64,000 bases of DNA from Staphylococcus cohnii subsp. cohnii. GTDB lineage: Bacteria; Bacillota; Bacilli; Staphylococcales; Staphylococcaceae. Shown here piece after piece: positions 18,837 through 28,962 of the stretch; within the stretch, counting starts at the first letter, position 1; every line of letters starts with the position of its first letter. The notes beneath the pieces were generated by a model that was given only the letters and a program-made list of their open reading frames with translations, searched no databases and had not been told where the DNA came from. The translations under genes were made by a program, and so were the position numbers. The stretch spans positions 49,740 through 113,739 of the forward strand of contig NZ_PPQC01000044.1 in assembly GCF_002902365.1 (NCBI RefSeq), in the 5' to 3' direction.

Positions 18837-20717
18837 TCATTGTTCTTTTAATTCTTCAAGTTCGCTCCATCTTGTTATATCTTCTTCATACAACATATTA
18901 AGATTTTGTTGTTCTTCATTTAATTCTTTTACTTTAGCATAATCAGAACTTGCTTCAACCATTTCTTGTTCGATTTCTTCTAATCTGTGCTCGGTTGTTT
19001 CAATACGCGCAATTATTGTTTCATATTCTTGTTTTTCTTTATATGATAAACCTTTTTTCTTTTTCTTTTCATACGTTGGTTTCACTTTAGCTTGTTGTTT
19101 TTCTTGCGTTTGTAATTTATCTATCTCTTTTTTATATGCTTCATAGTCATCAAAATTTCCTATGATACGTTCTATTTTTCCATCATGAATATACCAAAAT
19201 TCTTGAGCAACTTTATTTAAAAAGTAGCGATCATGACTCACCGTGATAACTGTGCCGCCAAACGTATCGATATAATCTTCTAAAATAGTTAACGTTTCTG
19301 TATCTAAGTCATTAGTCGGTTCATCTAATAATAAAACATTAGGTTGATGCACTAATAATTTTAATAAGTACAATCTTTTTTGCTCTCCACCTGATAATTT
19401 ATAAACTTTTTTACCATGTGTTGCACTTGGGAATAAAAAGCGTTCTAATAATTGCGTAACTGACACAGCAGTTCCATCTTTTTCTTTCGCTACTTCACTT
19501 TCCTCACGCAAATAATCAATCATTCTGATGTCCCTGTCTAAACGAGCTTCAGTCTGCCTGAAATAAGCAACTTTAACGGTTTGACCAACTTTCAATTCCC
19601 CTTCGAACGCCTGGTCATCACCATTCAAAATATTTAACAATGTTGTTTTACCAGCACCATTTGGTCCAACGATACCAATTTGTTGTCCATTTTGAATAAT
19701 TTCAGTGACATGTTCAAATAATATTTTATCGCCTATACGTTTTGACACGTTATCAAGTTCAAAAACTTGTTTACCTAAACGTGAATACGCAAGATTTAAA
19801 GATGCTTTATCTTGTTGTTGTTGATTTTTCACATCGTGTTCTAAATCTTTAAATCTATTTTTTCGTGCTTGTTGCTTTGTAGAACGCGCTTTTACTCCTG
19901 CACGCATCCAAGCTAATTCTTGTTTATATAATGCGCGCTGTTTCGCTTGTTGTTTTTGCTCAACAATTTCGTTTTCAGCACGTTGTGCGATGTAATCTTC
20001 ATAATTACCTGGATAAGCAGTTAATTTACCACGATCTAATTCAATAATGCGAGATGATACTTCATTTAAAAAGTAACGATCATGTGTTACAAACAGCACT
20101 GTATGCGGATACTGCTTAACATAATTAATTAACCAGTTGATTGACTCAAAATCTAGATGGTTCGTAGGTTCATCCAGAAGTAATAAATCCGGTTGCTCTA
20201 TAAGTGTTTTAGCAAGACCAACACGTTTTTGTTGCCCACCTGAAAGTTCTCTCACTTTTTTAGTCGTATCATTGATGCCTAGCTTTGATAAAATAGTCTT
20301 AATTTCAGCACTATAATCCCAAGCTTGATATGTATGCATTGCTTCTTGTGCTTGCATCATTTGTTGAAAATCTGTCTCATTCTGCGTCTCACTATATTTT
20401 GTTACAGCAGCTTCATATGAGCGAATCACCTGAAGTGTCTTTGTCTCTGACGTTAATACCGCTTCAAAAACAGTTAAATCTCCTTCAAACTCTTGTTTTT
20501 GAGACGAATAACGTATGCGATATGCATTAGGATGTGAGACCTCTGCCTCGAAATCTTCATCCAAACCAGCAATTACTTTTAACAAAGTACTTTTGCCTGT
20601 ACCATTAATACCTACAAGACCTATTTTTTCTCCTTCAGAAATAGACAGATGTAAATCATCGAAAATGATTTTATCAGCGTAAGATTTATGTAAATGTTCA
20701 ATTTTGTAGGCTTCCAT
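18837..20717 (-). CDS. ABC-F ATPase, Uup/YdiF type
   Basis: A 626-residue soluble protein with two ABC cassettes and no membrane segments. Cassette 1: GINGTGKST near 37-45 and LSGGQQKRVGLAKTL; cassette 2: GPNGAGKTT near 353-361 and LSGGEQKRLYLLKLL. An ABC-F linker (about 245-315) and a charged C-terminal coiled coil of about 90 residues place it near Uup, a ribosome- or DNA-associated branch, rather than with the Vga/Msr antibiotic-resistance proteins. It is paired with recQ in one transcript, which fits a link to nucleic acid maintenance but does not prove one. Confidence 0.9.
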   Translation of the reverse strand: MEAYKIEHLHKSYADKIIFDDLHLSISEGEKIGLVGINGTGKSTLLKVIAGLDEDFEAEVSHPNAYRIRYSSQKQEFEGDLTVFEAVLTSETKTLQVIRSYEAAVTKYSETQNETDFQQMMQAQEAMHTYQAWDYSAEIKTILSKLGINDTTKKVRELSGGQQKRVGLAKTLIEQPDLLLLDEPTNHLDFESINWLINYVKQYPHTVLFVTHDRYFLNEVSSRIIELDRGKLTAYPGNYEDYIAQRAENEIVEQKQQAKQRALYKQELAWMRAGVKARSTKQQARKNRFKDLEHDVKNQQQQDKASLNLAYSRLGKQVFELDNVSKRIGDKILFEHVTEIIQNGQQIGIVGPNGAGKTTLLNILNGDDQAFEGELKVGQTVKVAYFRQTEARLDRDIRMIDYLREESEVAKEKDGTAVSVTQLLERFLFPSATHGKKVYKLSGGEQKRLYLLKLLVHQPNVLLLDEPTNDLDTETLTILEDYIDTFGGTVITVSHDRYFLNKVAQEFWYIHDGKIERIIGNFDDYEAYKKEIDKLQTQEKQQAKVKPTYEKKKKKGLSYKEKQEYETIIARIETTEHRLEEIEQEMVEASSDYAKVKELNEEQQNLNMLYEEDITRWSELEELKEQ

Positions 20718-20829
20718 CGTCCAACATCCTTTTTAATATCGAAAATTATAATTAATTCTGTTAAACTTAATTTCAGTTCTATATATTATACACCTTTTTG
20801 AACTCAAATGATACAAGGGAGCGTAGCTT

Positions 20830-21648
20830 ATGTCAGATTTTTTCCAAGACTTACCTCCTTTTATCCAAGCACTAATCGCAGGTATCATCACATGGTTATT
20901 GACTGCATTAGGTGCTGCAGCAGTCTTTATATTCAAAAGAGTAAATGATAAAATACTGAATTCAATGCAAGGATTTGCTGCAGGCATTATGATTGCTGCA
21001 AGTTTCTGGTCTCTATTACAACCATCAATCGATTACGGTTCTGGTTCATCTTTTGCATGGTTACCAGCAGCAATAGGTTTTTTATTGGGCGGTTTTTTTA
21101 TACGCGCGTTAGATTTAGTTATTCCACACATTCACCCAAACACCCAAGACACTAACCAATACCAAGAAGGTGTAGGAACGAAAAAACTCAATAAAAATAC
21201 ATTACTTGTATTAGCCATTACATTGCATAACATACCAGAAGGTCTGTCTATTGGTGTAGCATTTGGTGGCGTAGTAGCTGGTAATGGACAAGCAACTTTT
21301 TTAGGTGCACTTGGTTTAGCAATTGGTATCGGGATCCAAAACATCCCCGAAGGCGCTGCGCTTTCAATGCCTATCAGAGCAGCTGGTGCTTCACGATGGA
21401 AAGCATTTAACTATGGACAAGCATCTGCAATTGTTGAGCCCATTTTTGCTACAATAGGCGCTGCTGCAGTTCTTTTCATTACGCCTATGTTACCTTATGC
21501 ACTCGCTTTTGCCGCTGGAGCAATGATATTTGTTGTTGTGGAAGAGCTTATACCAGATTCTCAAGCTAGTAATAACACTGATTTAGCAACATTAAGTTTA
21601 ATGCTAGGCTTTACTATTATGATGATTTTAGACGTTGCACTTGGATAA
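20830..21648 (+). CDS. ZIP-family divalent metal transporter
   Basis: A 272-residue ZIP transporter of the ZupT/GufA branch with about eight helices. The paired metal-site motifs are HNIPEGLSIGVAFG in the fourth helix and IGIQNIPEGAALSMP in the fifth, with a short histidine-bearing loop (IPHIHPNTQDTNQ) between helices three and four. It probably imports zinc and perhaps iron or manganese. The GGGAG ribosome binding site supports the ATG. It is divergent from the ABC-F gene with only 112 bp between; I could not recognise a Zur site there. Confidence 0.9.
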   Translation: MSDFFQDLPPFIQALIAGIITWLLTALGAAAVFIFKRVNDKILNSMQGFAAGIMIAASFWSLLQPSIDYGSGSSFAWLPAAIGFLLGGFFIRALDLVIPHIHPNTQDTNQYQEGVGTKKLNKNTLLVLAITLHNIPEGLSIGVAFGGVVAGNGQATFLGALGLAIGIGIQNIPEGAALSMPIRAAGASRWKAFNYGQASAIVEPIFATIGAAAVLFITPMLPYALAFAAGAMIFVVVEELIPDSQASNNTDLATLSLMLGFTIMMILDVALG

Positions 21649-21760
21649 AAGGTAAAAGAAAAAGAAATAACTTGGATCCATTCTTCAAATAAAAAATGAT
21701 GAGCCTGGGACAATCGTCTCAAAATCAAAACAAACAATCTGGGGCATAAAACCCAGAAAA

Positions 21761-21808
21761 TAGCACTCAGATGATTGAATTCAATTCATCTGAGTGTTAT
21801 TTTTTTAT
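21761..21808 (+). terminator. Terminator after ZIP transporter gene
   Basis: TAGCACTCAGATGA pairs with TCATCTGAGTGTTA around an AT-rich loop containing GAATTC, followed by seven T. Confidence 0.85.
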
Positions 21809-22133
21809 TCAACACTTCGTATTGTTGCCTCGCTTTCATAGGGAGGGCAGCTTCATCCTATAATCTTCAGCTTGTCCCATTCCCTCATGCGTCTCGCCAA
21901 AATACCTCACATTTGTTCAAGAACTATATGTCTCAGGAAATCTTATTTTGAGAATGGTGATTTATACCCCATCTCTTTTTAGCATTTATTTCTTGTTATT
22001 TTAAGCGTAAGTACTTGCTCGTAAAATGGATTAATCCGCTATCCCGCACTTCTTAAACTTCACTCATATTAAATAATTTAATACAATCATCATGTGCATT
22101 ATAAGACACCATTCAATACACTTGCATATATAA

Positions 22134-22170
22134 AAGCCCTAATCCATTATCTAAAAATGGATTAGGGCTT
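22134..22170 (-). terminator. Terminator after ltaS
   Basis: A perfect 15-bp stem (AAGCCCTAATCCATT with AATGGATTAGGGCTT) with a 7-nt loop starts 10 bp after the ltaS stop; the minus strand continues TTTATATA. Confidence 0.85.
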
Positions 22171-22179
22171 AAATAATTA

Positions 22180-24120
22180 TTATTTTTTCTCTTGTCCTTT
22201 TGGACCTACTTCGTATTTATAATCTGATGGTTTCACTTTATCAAAGTCAGGATTATCATAAAATCTCAATAAGTCACCGTTTAAGACATCATCACTCATT
22301 TGCAAGTCTTTTTCAGCTTGCTGTTTACGTTTATCAAAATCACTAGGTTTTTCTGTTACTGGCTCATTATTTTTATTATCATATATTCTGCCATTTACAT
22401 ATTTGTAATCTTTCGTTACAAAGTCACCGTTTCTAAACGGTACAGTATCATTATGATCTTTTGATAATAAGTCTGTACCCATCATGAGATAATTCTTAGT
22501 ATCAATACCCATTAAATGTAGTAATGTAGGCATTACATCTGCTTGTCCAGCATATGTTTTATCAACAGTACCTTCTTTACCAGGGATTTTCAACCAGAAA
22601 CCTGTACGATTTAAATCTGTAAACTTAGCTGGTGTAATATCTTCACCTAATAATTTTTCCATTGCTTTGTTATGATTTTCTGAAATACCGTAATGGTCAC
22701 CGTAAATCATGATAACTGAATCATCATAGACGCCTTTTTTCTTCAATTCATTTACAAATTGTTCTAACGATTCGTCCAAATATCTCGCAGTCTGTACATA
22801 ACCGTCAACTGTTGAATCACCAGTATTTGGTTTATCAATTGATGCATCTTCTGGAGATAAAGTGAACGGATAATGGTTCGTTAGTGTAATCAAATGACTA
22901 TAGAAAGGTTCTTTTTCTTTCGCTAAATAATCTGCTGATTCATCAAAGAATTCTTTATCTTTCAGTCCTAAATTCTCTTGATTTTCTTCAGACATATCAT
23001 AGTACGTTGCATCATAGAATTTATCTACGCCGAAATGTTTATAAACTTGGTCACGGTTCCAGAAAGTTTTATAATCACCGTGCATCACGCTAGATGTGTA
23101 ACCTTGTTGTTGATGCAAAATCGCTGGTAATGATTGGAACGTATTGTCACCTTTAAGTGAGAATGCCGAACCTTGTGGTAAACCATATAAACTATTATCC
23201 ATTGTAAACTCTGAATCTGAAGTTTTACCTTGTCCTGTCTGATGGAAGAAGTTTGGATAGTATCTAAAATCTTCATTACCAGTAGAAAGTTTATTTAAGA
23301 AAGGTGTAACTTCTTCACCATTTACTTTTTTGTTAATCAAGAAAGTTTGGAAACTTTCTAAGTGTATTTTAATCACATTTTTTTTCTTAGCCGCTCCGAA
23401 GTATTCTGGATTCGGCTGTGTTTGTTTTTGTTTCGTATAATTTAAGACTTTTGTTAAATCATCTTCATTTGCTAATGCTTTTTGTTGATTATTTTGTATC
23501 GTTTTTACACCATCATAAACTGTGAAGTTATATGGACCTAAGTATTTAACTAAATATTTATGGTCGAATGTACGTGTTAATAATTCCGGACGATCAGATT
23601 CAGCAAAAGCTAGGTTTAAGAAAAATAATGCAACGGATGCTGCCATAATCACTGGAACAAATTTTTTGCTAAACACACGCTTGTCTAACCATTTTTGTTT
23701 AAATATTAATACAAATAAATAAATGATTGTATCGATAAAGTAAACAAAGTCATACCATTTAAATGAAGCTGATACAGCACCACCCATTGATTCAACATTA
23801 CCTACTTGATTTAATGTACTAAAAGTCAAGAAGTCAGAGAAAAATCTAAAATATACAACATTTGCGTATAATAAGAAGGTTAAAATAAAACCGCCTATAA
23901 AGATAAACCAAAATGCTTTCTTACCTTTGAAGAATAAGAAAATACTCAATACTAATGCAATTAAACTATATGGATTCATTAATAAGATTAAATTTTGAAC
24001 TAACCCTTTAACACCTAAAGAAAAGTCAACATAGTATGAAAAATACGTTTTAGCAGTAACTGTTAATACAGTTAAAATAAAAAACGCAAAAAGAGTTAGT
24101 TTCTTTTTGTGTAGACTCAT
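22180..24120 (-). CDS. ltaS: Lipoteichoic acid synthase LtaS
   Basis: A 646-residue polyglycerolphosphate synthase, the same length as S. aureus LtaS. Five N-terminal membrane helices (to about residue 185) precede an extracellular sulfatase-fold domain. Catalytic T300 is in [10 protein letters not shown], metal ligands are E255 in [10 protein letters not shown] and D475/H476 in MIYGDHYG. Signal peptidase cleavage is expected after ALA at about 215-217 (QKALANEDD), releasing the enzyme domain as in S. aureus. It polymerises glycerol phosphate from phosphatidylglycerol on the membrane outer face. Single-gene transcript with an unusually long upstream region. Confidence 0.98.
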   Translation of the reverse strand: MSLHKKKLTLFAFFILTVLTVTAKTYFSYYVDFSLGVKGLVQNLILLMNPYSLIALVLSIFLFFKGKKAFWFIFIGGFILTFLLYANVVYFRFFSDFLTFSTLNQVGNVESMGGAVSASFKWYDFVYFIDTIIYLFVLIFKQKWLDKRVFSKKFVPVIMAASVALFFLNLAFAESDRPELLTRTFDHKYLVKYLGPYNFTVYDGVKTIQNNQQKALANEDDLTKVLNYTKQKQTQPNPEYFGAAKKKNVIKIHLESFQTFLINKKVNGEEVTPFLNKLSTGNEDFRYYPNFFHQTGQGKTSDSEFTMDNSLYGLPQGSAFSLKGDNTFQSLPAILHQQQGYTSSVMHGDYKTFWNRDQVYKHFGVDKFYDATYYDMSEENQENLGLKDKEFFDESADYLAKEKEPFYSHLITLTNHYPFTLSPEDASIDKPNTGDSTVDGYVQTARYLDESLEQFVNELKKKGVYDDSVIMIYGDHYGISENHNKAMEKLLGEDITPAKFTDLNRTGFWLKIPGKEGTVDKTYAGQADVMPTLLHLMGIDTKNYLMMGTDLLSKDHNDTVPFRNGDFVTKDYKYVNGRIYDNKNNEPVTEKPSDFDKRKQQAEKDLQMSDDVLNGDLLRFYDNPDFDKVKPSDYKYEVGPKGQEKK

Positions 24121-25090
24121 GTCTGTTCCCCCGATATAAATTAATAAAAGTTGGTGCTAATACCTAGCCCAATTAAAATACTTTGTAATCATTGTTAATG
24201 TGTAGCTTATATTATCTAACAATGTCTTTATCGTTATTTGCGAAAGTTAAAATTTAAATAAGAAAAATAGGGTGACATCCTGTATCTTTCTTCTAAAACA
24301 CATCTTTTTACCTTTTGTCACTAATTTATTTTTATAAAGTAGCAATTTTTATTTTTAATGAAATTTATTGATTCTTTTTGAAAAATTATATTTGTTGTAA
24401 TGTAAATTATGTTAATGCGTTTCATTAAGTTTTACATCGTTTTTACACTGCATTCACTCTGTAACATCTTTGTAATAAAACGATTATAGTTCAATTAATA
24501 AATATAAAGCAATTCTTGTCTAATATCAAGTAAAAACACACTTTTTTTAATTAAAAACGCTGATTTAACCGTTTTATGAAGGTATCATTAACCTATTGTG
24601 AATACGTGATTAAAATAAGATTAAAATTTAAATTTCCTTTATAATTATACTTGCTCTATTTAATAAATTAATCAGGCCTTGGACCTATTTAAATAATGGT
24701 TAATTTATACTGAATGGCTTATGCAATTACTTAATCTTATCATATTCAACACGATCACCGTTTATAATACTAGATAAATGAGTACAAATATTTAAGAATT
24801 AATCACTGAATCTAAATGTTTATCGAATAATCACTAATTATGTATCACAAATAAAATTTCAGAACTATATTTTAGTTAAACATTTGTCTAAGATTTATGT
24901 ATATTGAGAAAATCATCTAATGTAAAAAACCTTAGGTAATTTATTACCTAAGGTTTTTTACATTCTAAAATTCATTAACCAAAAGACATATTGATATAAT
25001 AATTATTTTATGGATAAAAGATTTTTAATTTTAAATGCACACTTTCACAACGTATTACTATACAAAAATCCGTTTATTTTTTTGTGTATA
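24121..25090. other. Long gene-free region upstream of ltaS
   Basis: About 970 bp without a supported protein gene, extremely AT-rich. It must contain the ltaS promoter and leader, and at its far end the pxpC terminator (24921-24962). I saw no riboswitch class I could name and no small ORF with a good ribosome binding site, but the length leaves room for a small RNA. Confidence 0.5.
24921..24962. terminator. Bidirectional terminator after pxpC
   Basis: TGTAAAAAACCTTAGGTAAT with ATTACCTAAGGTTTTTTACA is a perfect 20-bp stem with a 2-nt loop and T-runs on both strands. Confidence 0.88.
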
Positions 25091-26095
25091 CTATTTTAAC
25101 ATTTCTAATTGCATTCTATACTCAATACCATGAAACAGTTGATTTAACCAATTGGTATATTTTATTAAATTCTTTTCTGCAGTTTCAACATCTATGAATT
25201 GAAACTTCAACTTAGTACCGGGATGTTTTTGGCCTAACTTCGTTAAGTGATAACTGGCGATTGTCCCTATTTGTGGGTAACTGCCTAATGTGTAATGATC
25301 ATTTAACAATATAATAGGTGTACCGTCCCTCTTAACTTGAATCGTTCCTATTTGTACAGATTGATGTGCAGGCATATCTTCATAAAATGCTTTAACAGGT
25401 TGACCTTCAACATACATGCCCACCCTATTCGCTTTACTTGTCACTTTATATTCCCCATAAATAAAACGATTTAAAGCATCTTGATTAAAATCTTCTGTTC
25501 CTTTGTTTTTAATGACATGAAATACATCTGACATATAATTAAAAGAAAGTGCATAGCCATCTATACCCCAATCTGTTTGATGTGTATGTTCAAGATTCTC
25601 AAAAAGTTTGTGGTGACGTTCTGTATAATCACGTTTCATATTGATTTCATCGCCTTTTTCTAATTTGCGACCATTAAAACCACCTAGTTTAGACATAAAA
25701 TCAGTAGATGTAGAACCCAGCCATTCGTCTAACTCAAATCCTCCACCAACGGCTAAGTAAACTCTTGAGGTCCGTGAAGTTTCTGTAAACTCAAGTACAT
25801 CACCTTTTTCCATTAAATAAAGTTTATTAGGTAAGACTTTTAAATTAGAAGTTTTGGCTTTAAAACTGCCGCCACTTAATGCAATTAAAGTAGGTTCAGT
25901 GAAACGAATACTAGCCATTCTATTGGTCATTTCTAATGTTGCTTCATGTTTATCGTTGGCTACCAACCGATTAGCAATTTCATGTGACAATGGGTCTAAA
26001 GCACCGCTTGGGATTACACCATTGTGTTCAAAACCGATACGACCAAAATCTTGAAAACTTGAGAACAATCCTTCATTTTCTATTATGATTGACAT
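25091..26095 (-). CDS. pxpC: PxpC/KipA-like, 5-oxoprolinase subunit C family
   Basis: A 334-residue protein of the biotin-dependent carboxyltransferase / allophanate hydrolase subunit 2 family (KipA, PxpC). FSSFQDFGRIGFEHNGVIPSGALDP at the N-terminus is the family opening, and the C-terminal half has ILLNDHYTLGSYPQIGTIASYHL. With PxpB it forms part of an ATP-dependent 5-oxoproline hydrolase; in Bacillus the pair was first known as Kip sporulation regulators. It overlaps pxpB by 13 bp. No pxpA (LamB/YcsF family) is in the window, so the third subunit must be elsewhere. Confidence 0.87.
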   Translation of the reverse strand: MSIIIENEGLFSSFQDFGRIGFEHNGVIPSGALDPLSHEIANRLVANDKHEATLEMTNRMASIRFTEPTLIALSGGSFKAKTSNLKVLPNKLYLMEKGDVLEFTETSRTSRVYLAVGGGFELDEWLGSTSTDFMSKLGGFNGRKLEKGDEINMKRDYTERHHKLFENLEHTHQTDWGIDGYALSFNYMSDVFHVIKNKGTEDFNQDALNRFIYGEYKVTSKANRVGMYVEGQPVKAFYEDMPAHQSVQIGTIQVKRDGTPIILLNDHYTLGSYPQIGTIASYHLTKLGQKHPGTKLKFQFIDVETAEKNLIKYTNWLNQLFHGIEYRMQLEMLK

Positions 26096-26790
26096 GGTTT
26101 AAATCCCCCTAAATCCAATGCTTCTGCTGTCATAGCCTTAAATTGCACATTATCTCCTAATTTTAAAGTCGTAAAATCTGTTTGATGTGGATTAAATAAT
26201 TCAACTGGCGTATAGCCTATCACTAGCCAATCACCATAAGTATCAATCGTAGTAATACCTGTTTTCTTACCTTCAATAATCACTGATCCCGCAGGAATAA
26301 ATGCTTTTTTACCACCTGTGTGATTTACAAATAGACGCTTATCCATCCCTGTTAAATATGGAAATCCTGGAGAATAGCCCATCATTGATACGAAAAAGTT
26401 CGAATTTGTATGTAATTTTACAAATTTGTCAAAACCCATTTTATAATATTTTAGCAAAGACGCTAAATCTGGACCGAATTCACCACCATATACGACAGGT
26501 ATTTGAATTGGTTCAGACGTCTCTTCTACATGTTTTATTTCTAATTGAACAGATTGCAACAATGCTTTCATATATAAAAATGGTGATTTTATGTTGTGAT
26601 GTTTAATCATATCTCTGGCGTCATAGCAAATCATCATATCCGACTCTGTTGGCACAATTTCCGTAATAAAAGGATAATTTTTGTTAACAAGATATGTTTT
26701 TAACGCGAGTAAATCGTCAGTTAAATCTTTGGAGACTTCTTTTTCTATAGAAACCACAATTGCTTGGTCACCTTGACTGTATATCTTCAT
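26083..26790 (-). CDS. pxpB: PxpB/KipI-like, 5-oxoprolinase subunit B family
   Basis: A 235-residue protein of the allophanate hydrolase subunit 1 / KipI family. Landmarks are the VVYGGEFGPDL segment, SMMGYSPGFPYLTGM and the C-terminal GDWLVIGYTPVELFNPHQTD. It overlaps pxpC by 13 bp and would act with it in 5-oxoproline (pyroglutamate) recycling. The small membrane protein gene 22 bp upstream is on the same strand and may share the transcript. Confidence 0.87.
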   Translation of the reverse strand: MKIYSQGDQAIVVSIEKEVSKDLTDDLLALKTYLVNKNYPFITEIVPTESDMMICYDARDMIKHHNIKSPFLYMKALLQSVQLEIKHVEETSEPIQIPVVYGGEFGPDLASLLKYYKMGFDKFVKLHTNSNFFVSMMGYSPGFPYLTGMDKRLFVNHTGGKKAFIPAGSVIIEGKKTGITTIDTYGDWLVIGYTPVELFNPHQTDFTTLKLGDNVQFKAMTAEALDLGGFKPCQS

Positions 26791-26812
26791 AAATTCACCT
26801 CATCTATTGTGA

Positions 26813-27016
26813 CTATCGATAAAATACATTTAATATTTGTATTAAGTAGCGTATTAATTCTTTAACTAAACCATAGATAAATATCAACTGAATAGCACAT
26901 GAAATAGTGACGATTAACTTAGTAGCAGAATATTTATGTTGATTCATTAAATAGGTTACATACCATTTTGTAAGGCCGATTAGCGCGATAATTAATAAGA
27001 GCCAAATCAATATCAT
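26813..27016 (-). CDS. Small membrane protein, unknown function
   Basis: A 67-residue protein with two hydrophobic helices (about 1-17 and 33-55) joined by a short basic loop (KWYVTYLMNQHKYSATK). A GAGG ribosome binding site lies six bases before the ATG, and the gene ends 22 bp before pxpB on the same strand. I do not recognise the family. The membrane pattern and ribosome binding site make it probably real, but this is one of the weaker gene calls. Confidence 0.55.
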   Translation of the reverse strand: MILIWLLLIIALIGLTKWYVTYLMNQHKYSATKLIVTISCAIQLIFIYGLVKELIRYLIQILNVFYR

Positions 27017-27214
27017 TATTTTGCCTCGCTTGCTGACATTAGATTTTTTAAAACTCGTATAACTTTGTTGATCTTAATTCAACTCATACAGTTAAACTAC
27101 ATCTATGTGTGGCATATTTGATATTTCCAACTATTGGCATCAAACACGCTCACAACAACGTTTCATCACAATTATAAGAATTAAAATTAATATTTTTCTT
27201 ATACTTTCTATATT

Positions 27215-27823
27215 CTATAGATTTATTACAACATCGGCAACCTCTCTCAAACTATTTATCAGAAAAACTTGAATTTGATTCCGCCTTAACTTTTGCTTAA
27301 AATCTGTCAAACTATAATCTTTTTCTATCAATTTACCTTTTTCTATTAATTCTTGTCTCTTACACCCTTTTAAAAAGTCTTCATTGTATGCTGGTGTATA
27401 ATAATAGTTTCCCTCTTTGATCATAATATTTCCAATATCAAATTCTAATATTTTTCCTGATTTGTCATAGAGTAAGATGAGATCAGTTTCATGATTATGT
27501 GCTAAATGATCCCTATTTGTTGTTTTATTCGTAAGCACTCGTTTATCTTGAATTTGAGGTGAAGGTACAATTTTTGCCGTAAAGCTATCTTTTTGAGGTA
27601 ATTCCGCAACTTCATATTTAAAAATACCGTTAGAGTGTAATATAATTTTCACTCTATAAGTTCCTGTAAAATATAAGCCTTTAATTTCCGAAATCGTTTT
27701 GTTCCATTGCGCATCTTCGAAAGTCATTTGGAATTGATTTGCCGAATGTTTTATTCTGTCGTAATGATACATCAGCCTTGAAAATTTGCCAGAATCTAAT
27801 CGTAATGTTTCAAATAACTGCAT
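27215..27823 (-). CDS. pabC: Class IV aminotransferase, PabC-like aminodeoxychorismate lyase
   Basis: A 202-residue PLP-enzyme of the branched-chain aminotransferase fold (class IV), shorter than PabC of other bacteria (about 270-290), mainly at the N-terminus. The TNKTTNRDHLAHN stretch, EFDIGNIMI and the C-terminal GCKRQELIEKG are family features. It follows pabB with a 1-base stop/start overlap, so it very likely releases pyruvate from aminodeoxychorismate to give p-aminobenzoate for folate. The function is inferred chiefly from the operon. The short form is similar to what I recall from other staphylococci. Confidence 0.82.
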   Translation of the reverse strand: MQLFETLRLDSGKFSRLMYHYDRIKHSANQFQMTFEDAQWNKTISEIKGLYFTGTYRVKIILHSNGIFKYEVAELPQKDSFTAKIVPSPQIQDKRVLTNKTTNRDHLAHNHETDLILLYDKSGKILEFDIGNIMIKEGNYYYTPAYNEDFLKGCKRQELIEKGKLIEKDYSLTDFKQKLRRNQIQVFLINSLREVADVVINL

Positions 27824-28962
27824 TATAATCTCTCCAATATTTTTGTCTTATCAATAAATTCTTGCACTTCAGATTCTGGATCAGAATCAATGGTAATACC
27901 TGCGCCAACGCCATAAACAGCTTTCCCATTAATATATTGAATTGTACGAATAGGTACATTAAAAATAGATTTCCCATCAGGTAGCAATAAGCCTATCGTT
28001 CCACAATAACCATTTCTTGGTGTTTGCTCTAATTGTTTAATATATTTCATTGTGTTCAGTTTCGGTGCACCGGTAATTGAACCACAAGGGAAAATGGCTT
28101 CGAGAACACGTAATAAACACATATGATTTGGTAATTGTCCAGTTACCATGGATGTCATTTGATAAACTGTTTGATATTTTTCAATATGAAACGGTTGATA
28201 TACTTTAACTGTTCCAGTATTGGCTACTCTACTTATATCATTACGCAACAAATCAACAATCATTACATTTTCCGCTCTATCCTTGGTAGAGTTTCTTAAT
28301 TTTTCAAAATGTTCCTTATCTTCTAATTCTGTTTCTCCCCTAGCTATGGTCCCTTTCATGGGTTTACTTAATACAATATTTGATTGATTTTTAAAGGGCC
28401 CATATTGAAAAAATAGCTCTGGTGATAATGATGCAATTTGAACTTCTTCTGTATCAATCAGTGCAGAATAATGTCCATGATTCCCACCCTGTAGTACATG
28501 GTAAAGTTCAGAAATTGGGCCTTGTATATCATCGCTCAATCTTGTTGTATAATTAACTTGATATGTATTGCCTTCAACAATCGCTTTTTGTACTTGTTTT
28601 ATATGTTCAATCATTTGCGCATGTGCATATTGAAATTCAAAGTTATATTTACGCTGATATGTGCCATTTTGTTCATTTATGCTATCATGTACTGCTTCAA
28701 ATACATATGCAGCAGCATAAACAAATGCACTATCGGAAGTTACTGTTGCTAACTGATCATTAAAATAACTTGCCGCTTCATACGGTAAATATAAAGCTAC
28801 ATATTGCCCTTTGCTTTGATGTAATTCAGCAAATTGAATGACTGCTCCAATGTCCTGCTTTTGATATGCTATTTTTTTACATACACATTGTTTAAATAGA
28901 TATTGATAAGTTTCGGTTTCGGTTTCATTTATGTAATATTGATAATTAAATTTTACTTGCAT
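27823..28962 (-). CDS. pabB: Aminodeoxychorismate synthase component I PabB
   Basis: A chorismate-binding enzyme of about 379 residues. Family motifs include the Lys in VLSKPMKGTIARG, the EDKEHFEKLRNSTKDRAENVMIVDLLRND block, and FPCGSITGAPK; the C-terminal YGVGAGITIDSDPESE is the usual ending. A longer frame reaches 29016, but the ATG at 28962 has GGAGG at good spacing, overlaps the pabA end by 17 bp and gives MQVKFNYQYY. It aminates chorismate using ammonia from PabA. Confidence 0.92.
   Translation of the reverse strand: MQVKFNYQYYINETETETYQYLFKQCVCKKIAYQKQDIGAVIQFAELHQSKGQYVALYLPYEAASYFNDQLATVTSDSAFVYAAAYVFEAVHDSINEQNGTYQRKYNFEFQYAHAQMIEHIKQVQKAIVEGNTYQVNYTTRLSDDIQGPISELYHVLQGGNHGHYSALIDTEEVQIASLSPELFFQYGPFKNQSNIVLSKPMKGTIARGETELEDKEHFEKLRNSTKDRAENVMIVDLLRNDISRVANTGTVKVYQPFHIEKYQTVYQMTSMVTGQLPNHMCLLRVLEAIFPCGSITGAPKLNTMKYIKQLEQTPRNGYCGTIGLLLPDGKSIFNVPIRTIQYINGKAVYGVGAGITIDSDPESEVQEFIDKTKILERL

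Larger units (their letters stand above)
21649..22179. other. Intergenic region with stacked repeat-like hairpins
   Basis: The region between the ZIP gene and ltaS holds the ZIP terminator (21761-21808), a CTGGGgcataaaaCCCAG mini-hairpin (21740-21757), a sequence from about 21830 to 21910 that looks like a dispersed staphylococcal intergenic repeat (GGGACAAGCTGAAG... read on the minus strand), and the ltaS terminator (22134-22170). No protein gene is supported. Confidence 0.5.

Noticed and set aside
18837..20717. ABC-F antibiotic resistance protein (Vga/Msr type)
   Set aside because: The short linker and C-terminal coiled coil fit the Uup/YdiF housekeeping branch.
28498..28763. Overlapping plus-strand ORFs inside pabB
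   Set aside because: Antisense frames without ribosome binding sites.
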